Of a stretch of DNA of 64,000 nucleotides, positions 15,755 through 23,005 are shown piece after piece. Position numbers and translations under genes: made by a program. The stretch comes from CAWVSB01 sp036960375 (GTDB taxonomy: Bacteria > Pseudomonadota > Gammaproteobacteria > Pseudomonadales > CAWVSB01), in assembly GCA_036960375.1 (NCBI GenBank), contig JBALVY010000009.1, positions 62,001 to 126,000 of the forward strand, in the 5' to 3' direction. The notes beneath the pieces are model-generated. The model worked only from the letters and a program-made list of their open reading frames with translations, searched no databases and was not told where the DNA came from. Numbering within the stretch: position 1 is the first letter of the stretch; each line of letters begins with the position of its first letter.

Positions 15755-15812
15755 GCCTAACAATCACAGACAAGGCGACGCAAAAAACGCGCGTTTGCTG
15801 TAAGCGTTATGC
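15755..15812 (+). repeat. attC-8
   Basis: GCCTAAC to GTTATGC, 58 bases, compact site with GACAAGGCGACGC and GCGCGTTTGCTG arms. Confidence 0.83.
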
Positions 15813-15841
15813 AACAATAGAAATAAATTGCGGAAATGTAA

Positions 15842-16135
15842 ATGAAGGGATATTTGGTTTTAGATCTGTCTATTAATGATATGGATCAGTTTTCGGAATA
15901 CATCGAAAAAATACCTGCTTTTATAGAAAAGCATGGTGGTCGGTACATAGTACAAGGTGTTGTTCCAGAAACTATTGAGGGAAGCTGGGCGCCGGAAAGA
16001 TTGGTTGTATTGGAGTTTCCTACAACCGATAAGGCCAAGGAGTTTTTGTCGGATCCAGAGGCGCAAGGTTTATTCTCTTTGCGCCATAGAACTACAAAAA
16101 GTGATCTAGTTCTAGCAGAAGGTTGCACAGAGTAA
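15842..16135 (+). CDS. DUF1330 domain protein
   Basis: 97 residues, a single dimeric alpha-beta-barrel-like DUF1330 domain. KGYLVLDLSINDMDQFSEYI and the GGRYIVQGVVPETIEGSW segment followed by RLVVLEFPT are the recognisable parts. Members are small cytosolic proteins without a settled function, often carried in integron cassettes. No signal peptide. Single gene of cassette 9, weak ribosome site. Confidence 0.85.
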   Translation: MKGYLVLDLSINDMDQFSEYIEKIPAFIEKHGGRYIVQGVVPETIEGSWAPERLVVLEFPTTDKAKEFLSDPEAQGLFSLRHRTTKSDLVLAEGCTE

Positions 16136-16137
16136 AT

Positions 16138-16239
16138 GCATAACCAAGCTATCAAGTCGACGTTTGTTACTTCGCTCCTACGTGTGCTTAATAGCACACA
16201 CGGGCTCCTACACAAATGCACCTTAGTTTAGCGTTAAGG
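16138..16239 (+). repeat. attC-9
   Basis: GCATAAC to GTTAAGG, 102 bases, with a central CGTGTGCTTAATAGCACACACG stem-loop. Confidence 0.82.
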
Positions 16240-16246
16240 CTTTCCA

Positions 16247-16525
16247 CTACAGATCATCGTAGTGCCCCCCGATTGCAAAAATATAAATATAATCATCATC
16301 GAATGTATAAATCAATCGATCCTTTTGGGAGATCCGCTTAGACCAAAGCCCCGCAAGATTGTGCTTTAACATTTCAGGCTTCCCAATTCCGGAAGCTGGG
16401 TCACCTCGCAACATTTCCTTCAATAAGTTACAAAGGGCTTCGTGAAGTTTTTTATCCTTCTCTCTAAGCCGCTCGTAAGCTCCCCAGGTGTTGCCCTCAA
16501 ATACCAGTGATCTCATCCATTTCAT
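16247..16525 (-). CDS. yoeB: Txe/YoeB family ribosome-dependent mRNA interferase toxin
   Basis: 92-residue RelE-fold toxin. GKPEMLKHNLAGLWSKRI, then DRLIYTF and the GGHYDDL tail match the YoeB family, whose last His/Tyr residues act in mRNA cleavage on the ribosome. The frame overlaps the end of the antitoxin gene by 29 bases; an internal ATG at 16516 is a possible shorter start. It lies on the minus strand, against the cassette direction, which is normal for toxin-antitoxin cassettes with their own promoter. Confidence 0.92.
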   Translation of the reverse strand: MKWMRSLVFEGNTWGAYERLREKDKKLHEALCNLLKEMLRGDPASGIGKPEMLKHNLAGLWSKRISQKDRLIYTFDDDYIYIFAIGGHYDDL

Positions 16526-16769
16526 CCTTGGTAGGTTTGTAGCCAGTCTGCTTATTATGGGTTTTTAGGGAGTCTGCTATTTGCTTCATCAGGCTACTAC
16601 TCTGCAATACATGCAGGGTTTCTTGCTCTCGCTCCCAGTCATCGGCACTTAAGACCACAAAGTCATCCCCTGAGCGGCGGGTAACTTTAAGGGGGGCATG
16701 CTTCGTAACTATCTGTTCCACAAAGGTTTTTAGGTTGTCTCTAAATTTGTTTACGCTTACACTGTCCAT
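16497..16769 (-). CDS. yefM: YefM/Phd family antitoxin
   Basis: 90 residues. The N-terminal DNA-binding and dimerisation part starts with DSVSVNKFRDNLKTFVEQI and contains the LKVTRRSGDDFVVLSADDWE signature of YefM/Phd. The C-terminal part (about 60-90) is charged and presumably wraps the toxin. It is the first gene of the pair, overlapping yoeB, the usual order. A 6-5-6 inverted repeat 20 bases upstream is the likely autoregulatory site. In an array without integrase the module can still stabilise flanking DNA by post-segregational killing (family knowledge). Confidence 0.93.
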   Translation of the reverse strand: MDSVSVNKFRDNLKTFVEQIVTKHAPLKVTRRSGDDFVVLSADDWEREQETLHVLQSSSLMKQIADSLKTHNKQTGYKPTKDEMDEITGI

Positions 16770-16788
16770 AACTTCACCATAATTAACC

Positions 16789-16805
16789 GTACGGTATTTC
16801 CGTAC
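16789..16805. promoter_or_regulatory. yefM-yoeB operator candidate
   Basis: GTACGG and CCGTAC arms with a 5-base spacer, located 19-36 bases upstream of the yefM ATG. YefM proteins are known to bind palindromes with a TGTACA-like centre at this position; both arms contain GTAC. Confidence 0.6.
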
Positions 16806-16819
16806 ATTCTAGCATGGTA

Positions 16820-16874
16820 CCTTAACAAGGCAAGCAATGCGACGCCGTTGACGCACATTCTTTTAGCGTTAGCT
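16820..16874 (+). repeat. attC-10
   Basis: CCTTAAC to GTTAGCT, 55 bases, TAACAAGGCAAGCAATGCG typical body. Close to attC-13 in its left arm. Confidence 0.85.
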
Positions 16875-16901
16875 GGCCAGTATCGCGCATAAAAGGAAAA
16901 T

Positions 16902-17537
16902 ATGTATATACCCAAACATTTTGAAGAAACCCGAATTGACGTTCTTCATCACCTTATAAGGAGTCATCCCTTTGGCACCTTGATCACTATATGCGATGGG
17001 GAGATCGCCGCCGATCATGTCCCCTTTCTAATTGAGCAATCGGATGGTGATTTTGGAACATTGAAATGCCATGTAGCGAGATCTAACCCTGTATGGAAAA
17101 CTATGTCCGGGAATGTGGAATCCCTTGTTGTTTTTCAAGGCCCTGATTCTTACGTTTCTCCCTCTTGGTATCCGAGCAAGCATAATCACGGAAAGGCGGT
17201 GCCCACATGGGATTATATTGTGGTTCATGCTCACGGAGTGCCAGAAGCAAAAAATGATAAAGATTGGCTTCTTAACCACATTTCCCGACTTAGCGATACT
17301 CATGAGGAAAATAAGGCAATTCCCTGGAAGGTTTCAGATGCCCCGACTGAATACATAAACAAGATGGTTGGCGCTATAGTTGGTATTGAAATACCAATCA
17401 TCCAGTTAAACGGAAAGTGGAAAGTTAGCCAAAACCGTCCAAGATCAGATCAAGTTGGAGTCGTTGCTGGGCTAGAATCAGAAGGTAGCGAGAGTGCGAA
17501 AGCTATATCTAAAATTATTCAGAAAATCGGCAGCTAA
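16902..17537 (+). CDS. PaiB-like FMN-binding protein
   Basis: 211 residues matching the PaiB family (FMN-binding split-barrel). MYIPKHFEE at the start, HPFGTLITI, the HVPFLIE strand, CHVARSNPVWK, GPDSYVSPSWYPSK, VPTWDYIVVHAHG and KWKVSQNRP at the end are all family landmarks. In Bacillus PaiB affects sporulation and protease genes; in most bacteria the role is unknown and a flavin-linked activity is suspected. Complete length for the family. Single gene of cassette 11. Confidence 0.9.
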   Translation: MYIPKHFEETRIDVLHHLIRSHPFGTLITICDGEIAADHVPFLIEQSDGDFGTLKCHVARSNPVWKTMSGNVESLVVFQGPDSYVSPSWYPSKHNHGKAVPTWDYIVVHAHGVPEAKNDKDWLLNHISRLSDTHEENKAIPWKVSDAPTEYINKMVGAIVGIEIPIIQLNGKWKVSQNRPRSDQVGVVAGLESEGSESAKAISKIIQKIGS

Positions 17538-17615
17538 CAAGCCAAGGCAGGTCGACGTGTTTTTCGTTCCGCCTACGGCTCCACTACAAACACGCGCCTG
17601 CTTGGGGCGTTATGT
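17532..17615 (+). repeat. attC-11
   Basis: AGCTAAC to GTTATGT, 84 bases, with GTGTTTTTCGTTCCGCC... and ...CACTACAAACACGCG arms. Confidence 0.85.
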
Positions 17616-17645
17616 TTTCATTTTAACTTTGTACAAGGAGTCAGT

Positions 17646-18059
17646 ATGAATCGTAAAATTTCAGGTGGTTGTCTATGCGGAGCTGTAAAGTTTACCGTCA
17701 ATGATAGTTTCGATAACTTTTACTTTTGCCATTGTGAACAGTGTCGAAAGGTATCAGGTTCTTCGCATGCATCTAACTTGCTTACAAAAATAGGCAATAT
17801 CGAATGGTTAAGTGGCTTTAATAAAACAGTTCGCTTTGACCATAAAGATGGAGCATTTACAAAAGTATTTTGTTCAGTATGTGGCTCTGGATTACCGCAT
17901 AAATCACAAAGTGGTGAGTGCTTAGTTGTTCCAGCAGGTAGTCTTGATGCAGAACCATCATTAACTCCCCAAGCTCAAATCTTTTGTAGTGAAAAGGCTG
18001 GGTGGTTCACCGCTGGCATTAAAGCTCCAGAAAACTCAGGTTTTGAGTCTGCGGGTTAA
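17646..18059 (+). CDS. GFA (CENP-V/GFA) domain protein, copy 1
   Basis: 137 residues with the zinc-binding cysteine pattern of the GFA fold: GGCLCGAVKF near the start (CxC), CHCEQCRK around 32 and CSVCGSGL around 80. The family takes its name from a bacterial protein proposed to speed glutathione-formaldehyde adduct formation, but most members are uncharacterised and that activity should not be assumed. First of four non-identical GFA genes in this array. A ribosome site (AAGGAG) precedes the ATG. Confidence 0.88.
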   Translation: MNRKISGGCLCGAVKFTVNDSFDNFYFCHCEQCRKVSGSSHASNLLTKIGNIEWLSGFNKTVRFDHKDGAFTKVFCSVCGSGLPHKSQSGECLVVPAGSLDAEPSLTPQAQIFCSEKAGWFTAGIKAPENSGFESAG

Positions 18060-18061
18060 AA

Positions 18062-18164
18062 ACATAACAAGAATTTCAAGAGAGACAAAATACGGTTGGC
18101 TTTTTGTTCGCTCCGTTCTCTTATTTTAACCAACTGTATTTTTCCCCTTAAATGGGCGTTAGAA
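18062..18164 (+). repeat. attC-12
   Basis: ACATAAC to GTTAGAA, 103 bases, related to attC-6 (TTATTTTAACCAACT arm). Confidence 0.83.
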
Positions 18165-18198
18165 GGCCTAAACTCCACCTTGCAATGGGACCCATAAT

Positions 18199-18215
18199 GG
18201 TATAGTTTTTATACC
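18199..18215. promoter_or_regulatory. Inverted repeat abutting brnT, candidate BrnA operator
   Basis: GGTATA and TATACC with a 5-base spacer, ending immediately before the GTG of brnT. BrnA antitoxins are autorepressors, and this is where their operator would lie. Confidence 0.55.
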
Positions 18216-18479
18216 GTGATTAACTTTGAATACGACGAAAGGAAAAGTCAGTCGAATCTCGATAAGCACGGGATAGACTTCGTTGATGCCTAGGAGTTAT
18301 GGAATGACCCCTATCTACTTGAAATTCAAGCAAAAACAACGGATGAGTCACGCTTTTTGGTCATTGGCCAGATTGAAGGCAGGCATTGGTCGGCGGTAGT
18401 AACCCCGAGAGATGAAAACATCCGAATTATTTCTGTGCGTCGATCACGCATAGAGGAGGTGGCCATCTATGAAAGCTAA
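18216..18479 (+). pseudogene. brnT: BrnT-family toxin with an in-frame TAG
   Basis: Read through one stop, this 88-codon frame is a normal BrnT: INFEYDERKSQSNLDKHGID at the start, ELWNDPYLLEI, DESRFLVIGQIEGRHWSAVV, TPRDENIRIISVRRSR, and IEEVAIYES at the end. The stop is TAG at 18291-18293, after FVDA, where a residue such as Gln (CAG) is expected; the rest of the frame is intact and keeps coding character. The last 11 bases overlap brnA. Either the toxin has been inactivated by a single base change, the sequence has an error there, or TAG is read through. Too broken to appear as one open frame. Confidence 0.85.
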
Positions 18480-18720
18480 AAAAATCGATAGTGAGTTTGA
18501 TAAAGGCAGCGACATCACTGACGCCTTGGATTTATCCAAGGCACGACGCCCACGTCAGGAGCAAAAACGTGTAAACGTAGATTTTCCAACCTGGATGATC
18601 GAGTCCCTTGATAAGGAAGCTGGTCGTTTGGGCGTAACTCGTCAATCCATTATAAAGGTTTGGTTAGCTGAGCGTTTGGAGCAGTCGGCTTCTAACAAGG
18701 CAAGCAAGCGGACGCCGTAA
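18469..18720 (+). CDS. brnA: BrnA antitoxin, ribbon-helix-helix
   Basis: 83 residues. The ribbon-helix-helix core KRVNVDFPTWMIESLDKEAG plus RLGVTRQSIIKVWLAERLE is typical of BrnA/CopG proteins, preceded by an acidic N-terminal tail that would contact the toxin. GAGGAGG lies upstream of the ATG. It overlaps brnT by 11 bases. Odd feature: the final nine or ten residues, SNKASKRTP, are encoded by attC-13 itself, since no stop occurs before the site. The antitoxin is intact while its toxin frame is interrupted. Confidence 0.88.
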   Translation: MKAKKIDSEFDKGSDITDALDLSKARRPRQEQKRVNVDFPTWMIESLDKEAGRLGVTRQSIIKVWLAERLEQSASNKASKRTP

Positions 18721-18748
18721 ACGGCGCCCGCTTCTTTTGGCGTTAAGC
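18690..18748 (+). repeat. attC-13 (overlaps the brnA 3' end)
   Basis: TTCTAAC to GTTAAGC, 59 bases, with GCGGACGCCG and CGGCGCCCGC arms. The brnA reading frame continues through its left half. Confidence 0.85.
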
Positions 18749-18767
18749 GCCAAGGAGAATTCATCGC

Positions 18768-19178
18768 ATGGAAAAAGGGTTTGAAGGCGGATGTTTTTGT
18801 GGGGCTGTACGTTACAAATCTCACGCAAACTCTCTGGCAGAGTTTTGTTGCCATTGCCGGGATTGTCAAAAGAAGCATGGATCAGCCTTTGCAACGGGCA
18901 TCGCAACCTTGAAAAATGAGGTAGAAATTTCCGGCAACCTCCATCGGTACCATATGGTCGCTGATTCTGGAAACAACAAGTATCATCTAACATGCGCCTC
19001 TTGTGGCTTTCCAATCGGAGAGGAAATCACAGAAATGGATAATGTTTTAATGATTTCGGCTGGTAGTCTTGATGACCCGGCCTTATTCCAGCCACAGGCT
19101 CATTTCTGGGTTTCTAGCAAGCAGCCCTGGCTGGTGCTTGACGAAAGTATCCCAGAATATGCGGAGCAATCGGAGTAA
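18768..19178 (+). CDS. GFA domain protein, copy 2
   Basis: 136 residues, GFA fold: GGCFCGAVRYK, CCHCRDCQKKHGSAF and CASCGFPIGEE provide the cysteine ligands. Compared with copy 1 the cysteine framework is kept but most other positions differ, so this is not a recent duplicate. AAGGAG lies upstream of the ATG. Catalytic role not known; see copy 1 for the family caveat. Confidence 0.88.
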   Translation: MEKGFEGGCFCGAVRYKSHANSLAEFCCHCRDCQKKHGSAFATGIATLKNEVEISGNLHRYHMVADSGNNKYHLTCASCGFPIGEEITEMDNVLMISAGSLDDPALFQPQAHFWVSSKQPWLVLDESIPEYAEQSE

Positions 19179-19180
19179 GT

Positions 19181-19265
19181 GCTTAACAAGGCGCGCAATG
19201 TCGCCTGCGGCTGGACAACCTTAAGCGCTTTCGCAGCAAGGTTGCCCATTACCTTGGCGTTATGA
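19181..19265 (+). repeat. attC-14
   Basis: GCTTAAC to GTTATGA, 85 bases. Its right 65 or so bases match attC-1 except for a 2-base gap. Confidence 0.87.
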
Positions 19266-19293
19266 GTCATAGTCACCCATCGGAGAAATCATC

Positions 19294-19575
19294 ATGAATA
19301 TAGATGAGCTAGAGAAAAGCTGGACTGATAAAGGTTTTTCTTTTGGTGTTGGCACCATTAAGTCAGGAGGTGCGGTTGATGAAGCTGTCCATGAGGATAA
19401 AGACGAATTGGTTCTTATGGAAATTGGAGACTACGAGTTCATTGTAGATAATGAGTCATTTTTTCAAAAAGGTGATGTTGAAGTTCTAATTCCAGCGGGA
19501 TCCACACACACAATTAAAAATATTGGACAAAATGATTCAAAAATCTATTATGGCTACAAATATATAAACTTATAA
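19294..19575 (+). CDS. Small cupin-domain protein
   Basis: 93 residues forming one small cupin barrel, DELVLMEIGDYEFIVDNESF followed by FQKGDVEVLIPAGSTHTIKN. The metal-site pattern is partial: His in AVHEDKDE, Glu, and the His of STHTIKN. Cytosolic, with no signal peptide, unlike the cassette-2 cupin. GGAG precedes the ATG. Ligand and function unknown. Confidence 0.82.
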   Translation: MNIDELEKSWTDKGFSFGVGTIKSGGAVDEAVHEDKDELVLMEIGDYEFIVDNESFFQKGDVEVLIPAGSTHTIKNIGQNDSKIYYGYKYINL

Positions 19576-19580
19576 AAAGT

Positions 19581-19620
19581 GTTTAACGGACCATCGGGTC
19601 TGTTAAACGCACTGTTATGT
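19581..19620 (+). repeat. attC-15, atypically short
   Basis: GTTTAACGGACC and GGTCTGTTAAAC form a tight palindrome (19581-19608) ending in a core-like GTTAAAC; a second core GTTATGT lies at 19614-19620. Normal sites are 55 bases or more, so this may be a collapsed site. Confidence 0.6.
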
Positions 19621-19675
19621 GACCAGAAACTTCAAGTGTATTCGTCTGAAATAGATCTTAACGGAGAGAATTACA

Positions 19676-20698
19676 ATGATTGTTAAACTATTAACTAGGG
19701 GCTTATTGGTATCAGCGCTATTTGTAAGCCACACCACCATTGCTGCTACTGCTATTAACGGGAAAGAATACAGCCAGACTATAGCGGTTACGCCAGATAA
19801 CTACACTGATGCTGAAGCTGAGGTCAACTTCATGAAATGGAAGAGCAAGGATGCGATGAACAAACTGTTCCACCTTACTAAGCCAACTCCGGCAGGCCCA
19901 ATGCCAACGATTAGAATGAATCGCGACACCTTATATAGTGCCGCATTAGTTGATGCGACAAACGGTTTTGAAGTTCACATGCCTGACCAAGGTGTTTATA
20001 CATCTGTTCTTGTAATAGACCAAAAAGGCTACTCTCAAGATTACATATGGAAGCCAGGTTCTCATAAAATCAATATCAACACTGATAATGGCGTCTTTGC
20101 CTGGGTGTTGTTCCGTATCGGGCTTGAACATGGAATAGAGAACGCTCGCAAGGCTCAACAAACAGTGGCTATAACGGGCATGGGCAGTAAAGTATGGAAC
20201 CCCAAAAAATACGACAAAGCTTCGCACGAGAAGCTACATGATCAGTACATGAATGAAGCAATCAATTCAGGCATGTTTCTTCGGTATGGTGCAGATGCCT
20301 CGCGGATTAATATGAAAGACAAGCGACTATCCGATGCCGCCGGCTGGGGAGGTATGGATTTTGGAATAAACAATTATCAAATTTCAAAAAACATGAAAAG
20401 CAACAGCTGCTACAGTACAACGTTCGAAGACCCACAAGCAGAAGAATTCTGGTCCTTCACAATGTATGACAAAGATGGCTGGCTGCTTCCTCTGAACGAG
20501 AAGAATATACTTAATAGCAGAGATGCGACTCCAAATGCTGACGGGACGTATACTGTACGCTTTAACTGTGGGAAGGATTCCGCCAACAACCTCGAAACTA
20601 GCGAGGACGTTTTTGGCTTCGCGTGGCGAGTGTACGGAAGCTCATATAAAGTTCGTGCAGGCCGCTGGAATCCGATCAACTCACTAGCAAAAGAGTAA
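19676..20698 (+). CDS. Exported DUF1254/DUF1214 protein
   Basis: 340 residues. A signal peptide (about 1-24, ending SHTTIAATA) is followed by a DUF1254-like N-terminal part (TPTIRMNRDTLYSAALVDA region) and a DUF1214-like C-terminal part (YSTTFEDPQAEEFWSFTMYD; DGTYTVRFNCG). These two beta-rich domains commonly occur together in exported proteins of unknown function. It is the largest cassette product here. GGAG lies upstream of the ATG. Confidence 0.86.
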   Translation: MIVKLLTRGLLVSALFVSHTTIAATAINGKEYSQTIAVTPDNYTDAEAEVNFMKWKSKDAMNKLFHLTKPTPAGPMPTIRMNRDTLYSAALVDATNGFEVHMPDQGVYTSVLVIDQKGYSQDYIWKPGSHKININTDNGVFAWVLFRIGLEHGIENARKAQQTVAITGMGSKVWNPKKYDKASHEKLHDQYMNEAINSGMFLRYGADASRINMKDKRLSDAAGWGGMDFGINNYQISKNMKSNSCYSTTFEDPQAEEFWSFTMYDKDGWLLPLNEKNILNSRDATPNADGTYTVRFNCGKDSANNLETSEDVFGFAWRVYGSSYKVRAGRWNPINSLAKE

Positions 20699-20704
20699 GC
20701 ACAT

Positions 20705-20756
20705 AGCAAACAAAGGCAGCCGACGCATAAATGCGCGGCTGCTTTGGGCGTTATGC
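20705..20756 (+). repeat. attC-16
   Basis: Left core AGCAAAC is weak, right core GTTATGC is good. The body AAAGGCAGCCGACGCA and TGCGCGGCTGCTTT is a clean palindrome of 52 bases in all. Confidence 0.8.
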
Positions 20757-20771
20757 ATCATGGAGAGTAAG

Positions 20772-21176
20772 GTGAAATTAACCGGAGAATGTTTTTGCGG
20801 TAAAATCAAATATGAGATTAGCGGACCGTTGTCTGACGCAAGGTCATGCCATTGTTCTCGCTGCCGGAAAGCGTTCAGCTCTCAAGCATCAGCTTATGCA
20901 TTAATTGAACCTGAAAATTTCAAATGGTTATCCGGCGAAAACCTTCTTACGTCATATATTAGTAATGGTGGCTTCGGTCTCCAATTTTGTAGTAAGTGCG
21001 GCTCAACGCTTTGCGGTATTATTAATAATATCATTCACGGCGTTACTTTAGGCTGTGTTAATGGTGATCCAGAAATCGAGATCGGCAGGCATATATATGT
21101 TGGCTCTAAAGCAAGCTGGGAAGTTATTCCTCAAGGCATCTCACAATATCAAGAGGGTGCGCCTGAAAATGCATAA
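20772..21176 (+). CDS. GFA domain protein, copy 3
   Basis: GFA fold with GECFCGKIKYE, CHCSRCRKAFSSQ and CSKCGSTLCG. An ATG at 20760 opens the frame, but the GTG at 20772 has GGAG six bases upstream and yields VKLTGECFCG, aligning with the start of copy 4 (QKLTGKCLCE); I therefore choose GTG (134 residues). The frame ends inside the left core of attC-17. Cysteine ligands complete, substrate unknown. Confidence 0.86.
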   Translation: MKLTGECFCGKIKYEISGPLSDARSCHCSRCRKAFSSQASAYALIEPENFKWLSGENLLTSYISNGGFGLQFCSKCGSTLCGIINNIIHGVTLGCVNGDPEIEIGRHIYVGSKASWEVIPQGISQYQEGAPENA

Positions 21177-21245
21177 CCATACGTGCAAGCAAGGGTACTT
21201 CGTGCCGGGACGCAGTAAACTGGGCCCCTTCACTAGGCGTTATAT
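21171..21245 (+). repeat. attC-17
   Basis: GCATAAC to GTTATAT, 75 bases, with CGTGCCGGGACGCAGT... body. Contains the stop codon of the preceding gene. Confidence 0.8.
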
Positions 21246-21275
21246 TTTTGAATCGTTCGGGCATAAGTGCTAAAA

Positions 21276-21728
21276 ATGGAAATAGATTTTAGAAACGCAA
21301 ATAAGACAGATATTAATAGGTGTGCCGAGATCAGGGGGCTTACGAGAGATAATCCTATTAGTAGAGAAGTATTGGTGGCAATCGGTGTAACGGAAGAGTC
21401 ATGGGCACCGAAAATTGACAATGGCACTTTCGAAGGTTTCGTAGTAGAAGATAAAGAGAGTATCGTAGGTTACTGCTATGGAGATACTCAAACCGGTGAA
21501 ATACTTGTTTTGGCCTTGCTCCCTGATTATGAGGGCATAGGCGCTGGTAGAAAATTGCTCTCTTTAATGGTCGCAAGATTACTGTCGCTGGGTCATGCAG
21601 AACTGTGGCTGGCAGCTTCACCTGATAAAAAAATAAGGGCTCACGGTTTTTACCGGAATTTAGGTTGGCAGCCAACCCAAATCTATGACGAAAATGGCGA
21701 TGAGATACTTAAATACAAACAAATATGA
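21276..21728 (+). CDS. GNAT family N-acetyltransferase
   Basis: 150 residues, one GNAT domain. FEGFVVEDKESIVGYCYGD forms strands 2-4, LALLPDYEGIGAGRKLLSL carries the acetyl-CoA loop (here YEGIGAG), and RAHGFYRNLGWQ the last helix. GTG at 21267 is in frame, but ATG at 21276 gives a more usual N-terminus. Substrate unknown. No well-formed attC follows it, so its downstream cassette boundary is eroded. Confidence 0.83.
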   Translation: MEIDFRNANKTDINRCAEIRGLTRDNPISREVLVAIGVTEESWAPKIDNGTFEGFVVEDKESIVGYCYGDTQTGEILVLALLPDYEGIGAGRKLLSLMVARLLSLGHAELWLAASPDKKIRAHGFYRNLGWQPTQIYDENGDEILKYKQI

Positions 21729-21781
21729 CAAATTGCTCCAGCGAAGACCCATGACGGAAATGAGACTTGTTGGCATTGACC
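21725..21781 (+). repeat. Possible degenerate attC-18
   Basis: A boundary is expected here. The right end reads TTGGCATTGACC, resembling TTGGCGTTGACC with G changed to A at the crossover base; no clear stem is left. Low confidence. Confidence 0.3.
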
Positions 21782-21809
21782 TTTTTTATAAAAATCTACG
21801 GAGCTAGAC

Positions 21810-22367
21810 ATGAGTGTAACTGAGTGGGCTTCACTCTTTGGGAATATCGGAGAATTTGTTGGCGCAATTGCGGTGTTGGCGACTCTCATTTACTTGGCCA
21901 TTCAAGTTCGCCAAAACACCAACACCATAGCCGGAGCAACGGAGATGGATATTGCCAGAGAAATGGCAGCGTTTCATGCCCGAATTACCGCAGACCCTGA
22001 GCTGATAGAGCTTTACGAAAAGGCAGCTTCGAATCAACCAATGTCTGAATTAGAGATATTAAGATATCGCTGGCTTTTCGCAGAAGTATTCTGGTTATGG
22101 GAAGGCGTATATAGGCAGCATCTCCGCGGACTCATCTCGGACGAAAACTGGGAAAACATTGTAGCTACTATTTTGGGCATTCTAAGAGGAGACGTTATGA
22201 AGGCATGGTGGGAATCACGTGCTTCGGCTCTTTCTAATGAATTTTACTCTTACATAGACCAACGTCGATCCGAAGATGCTGGCGGTGGTTGGCATCATCG
22301 CTCTGTAGGGGATTTGCCGCAAGATGAACCTGCGTTCTCGGCTAGCCCAATGAATGACAATAAGTAG
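21810..22367 (+). CDS. Hypothetical single-pass membrane protein
   Basis: 185 residues. One transmembrane helix (about 14-33, IGEFVGAIAVLATLIYLAI) is followed by VRQNTNTIAGATEMD and a largely helical soluble part rich in aromatic residues (RWLFAEVFWLWEGVYRQH). Proteins starting with a helix then the I-Q-V-R-Q-N-T stretch are frequent in marine bacteria, but I know of no function. CGGAG precedes the ATG. It ends just as an unrelated amidohydrolase-like frame begins, so its true C-terminus may have been altered by that junction. Confidence 0.7.
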   Translation: MSVTEWASLFGNIGEFVGAIAVLATLIYLAIQVRQNTNTIAGATEMDIAREMAAFHARITADPELIELYEKAASNQPMSELEILRYRWLFAEVFWLWEGVYRQHLRGLISDENWENIVATILGILRGDVMKAWWESRASALSNEFYSYIDQRRSEDAGGGWHHRSVGDLPQDEPAFSASPMNDNK

Positions 22368-22857
22368 GCTGCAGGTAGAGGGATATCCTGAGCGCGTCAT
22401 TGCACAGCGGGACCTGATTGAGGCGGGCGACGCTATCGGGCCGCGCTTATTTGTATCCGGCCCCTATTTCGGCGCCTTTCGGTGTGAGTATCAAGTCAAG
22501 GTAGCCGCCGATGAGTGTGTGGCCTGGCCTAATGATATATCGAAACAAGAGATCCGAAACGAGGTCGACAAATGGGCTCAACAAGGCGTCGTCAGCATCA
22601 AAATAAAACAGGCTACACCGGGTGAGGCAAAAATCCTAATTGAACAAGCGCACCAGAATGGCATGACAACGGCCGCTCATCTTGTCAATTACAATGTCGA
22701 ATATGATGTCTCTACGCGTGAGGCCATTCTGATGGGTATGGACCGCATCGAGCATCAGGTGTATTACGATGCCAACTTGCAGATGTCTGGTGGCATCAAT
22801 CTGCGCCGAGCCCATGCTTCTGAAATGATCTGGATCGATGAAGTGGCAAGCCCCTAG
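22368..22857 (+). pseudogene. Amidohydrolase fragment (internal part only)
   Basis: The frame reads QVEGYPERVIAQRDLIEAGD, IGPRLFVSGPYFG, EVDKWAQQGVVSIKI, GMTTAAHLVNYN and GMDRIEHQVYYD. This is the middle of an imidazolonepropionase-like amidohydrolase, including one metal-ligand region (AAHLVNY) and the GIEH-type His. The N-terminal metal motif (HxH) and the C-terminal third are absent. It begins at the 3' end of the preceding gene in a different frame and stops just before an IS3-type OrfA start. It looks like a cut-out piece, not a functional enzyme. Confidence 0.72.
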
Positions 22858-22909
22858 TATCGTAGATACCTGATAGCGTTACAATTCGCGCAAACAGAAG
22901 GTATTTAAT

Positions 22910-23005
22910 ATGAGTGGTAAACGCTACACAGAGGAATTTAAGGTCGAGGCAGTAAAACAGGTACAGAAGCTAGGGGCTTGCCAGCGAGATGCCGAAAACT
23001 GGTAG
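22910..23005 (+). pseudogene. IS3-family transposase OrfA, N-terminal fragment
   Basis: MSGKRYTEEFKVEAVKQV is the standard beginning of an IS3-family OrfA helix-turn-helix protein. After about 20 residues the reading leaves the family (QKLGACQRDAENW) and stops at 23003-23005. The remainder of OrfA, all of OrfB and a right end are missing. This marks a past insertion that was largely deleted. Confidence 0.75.
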
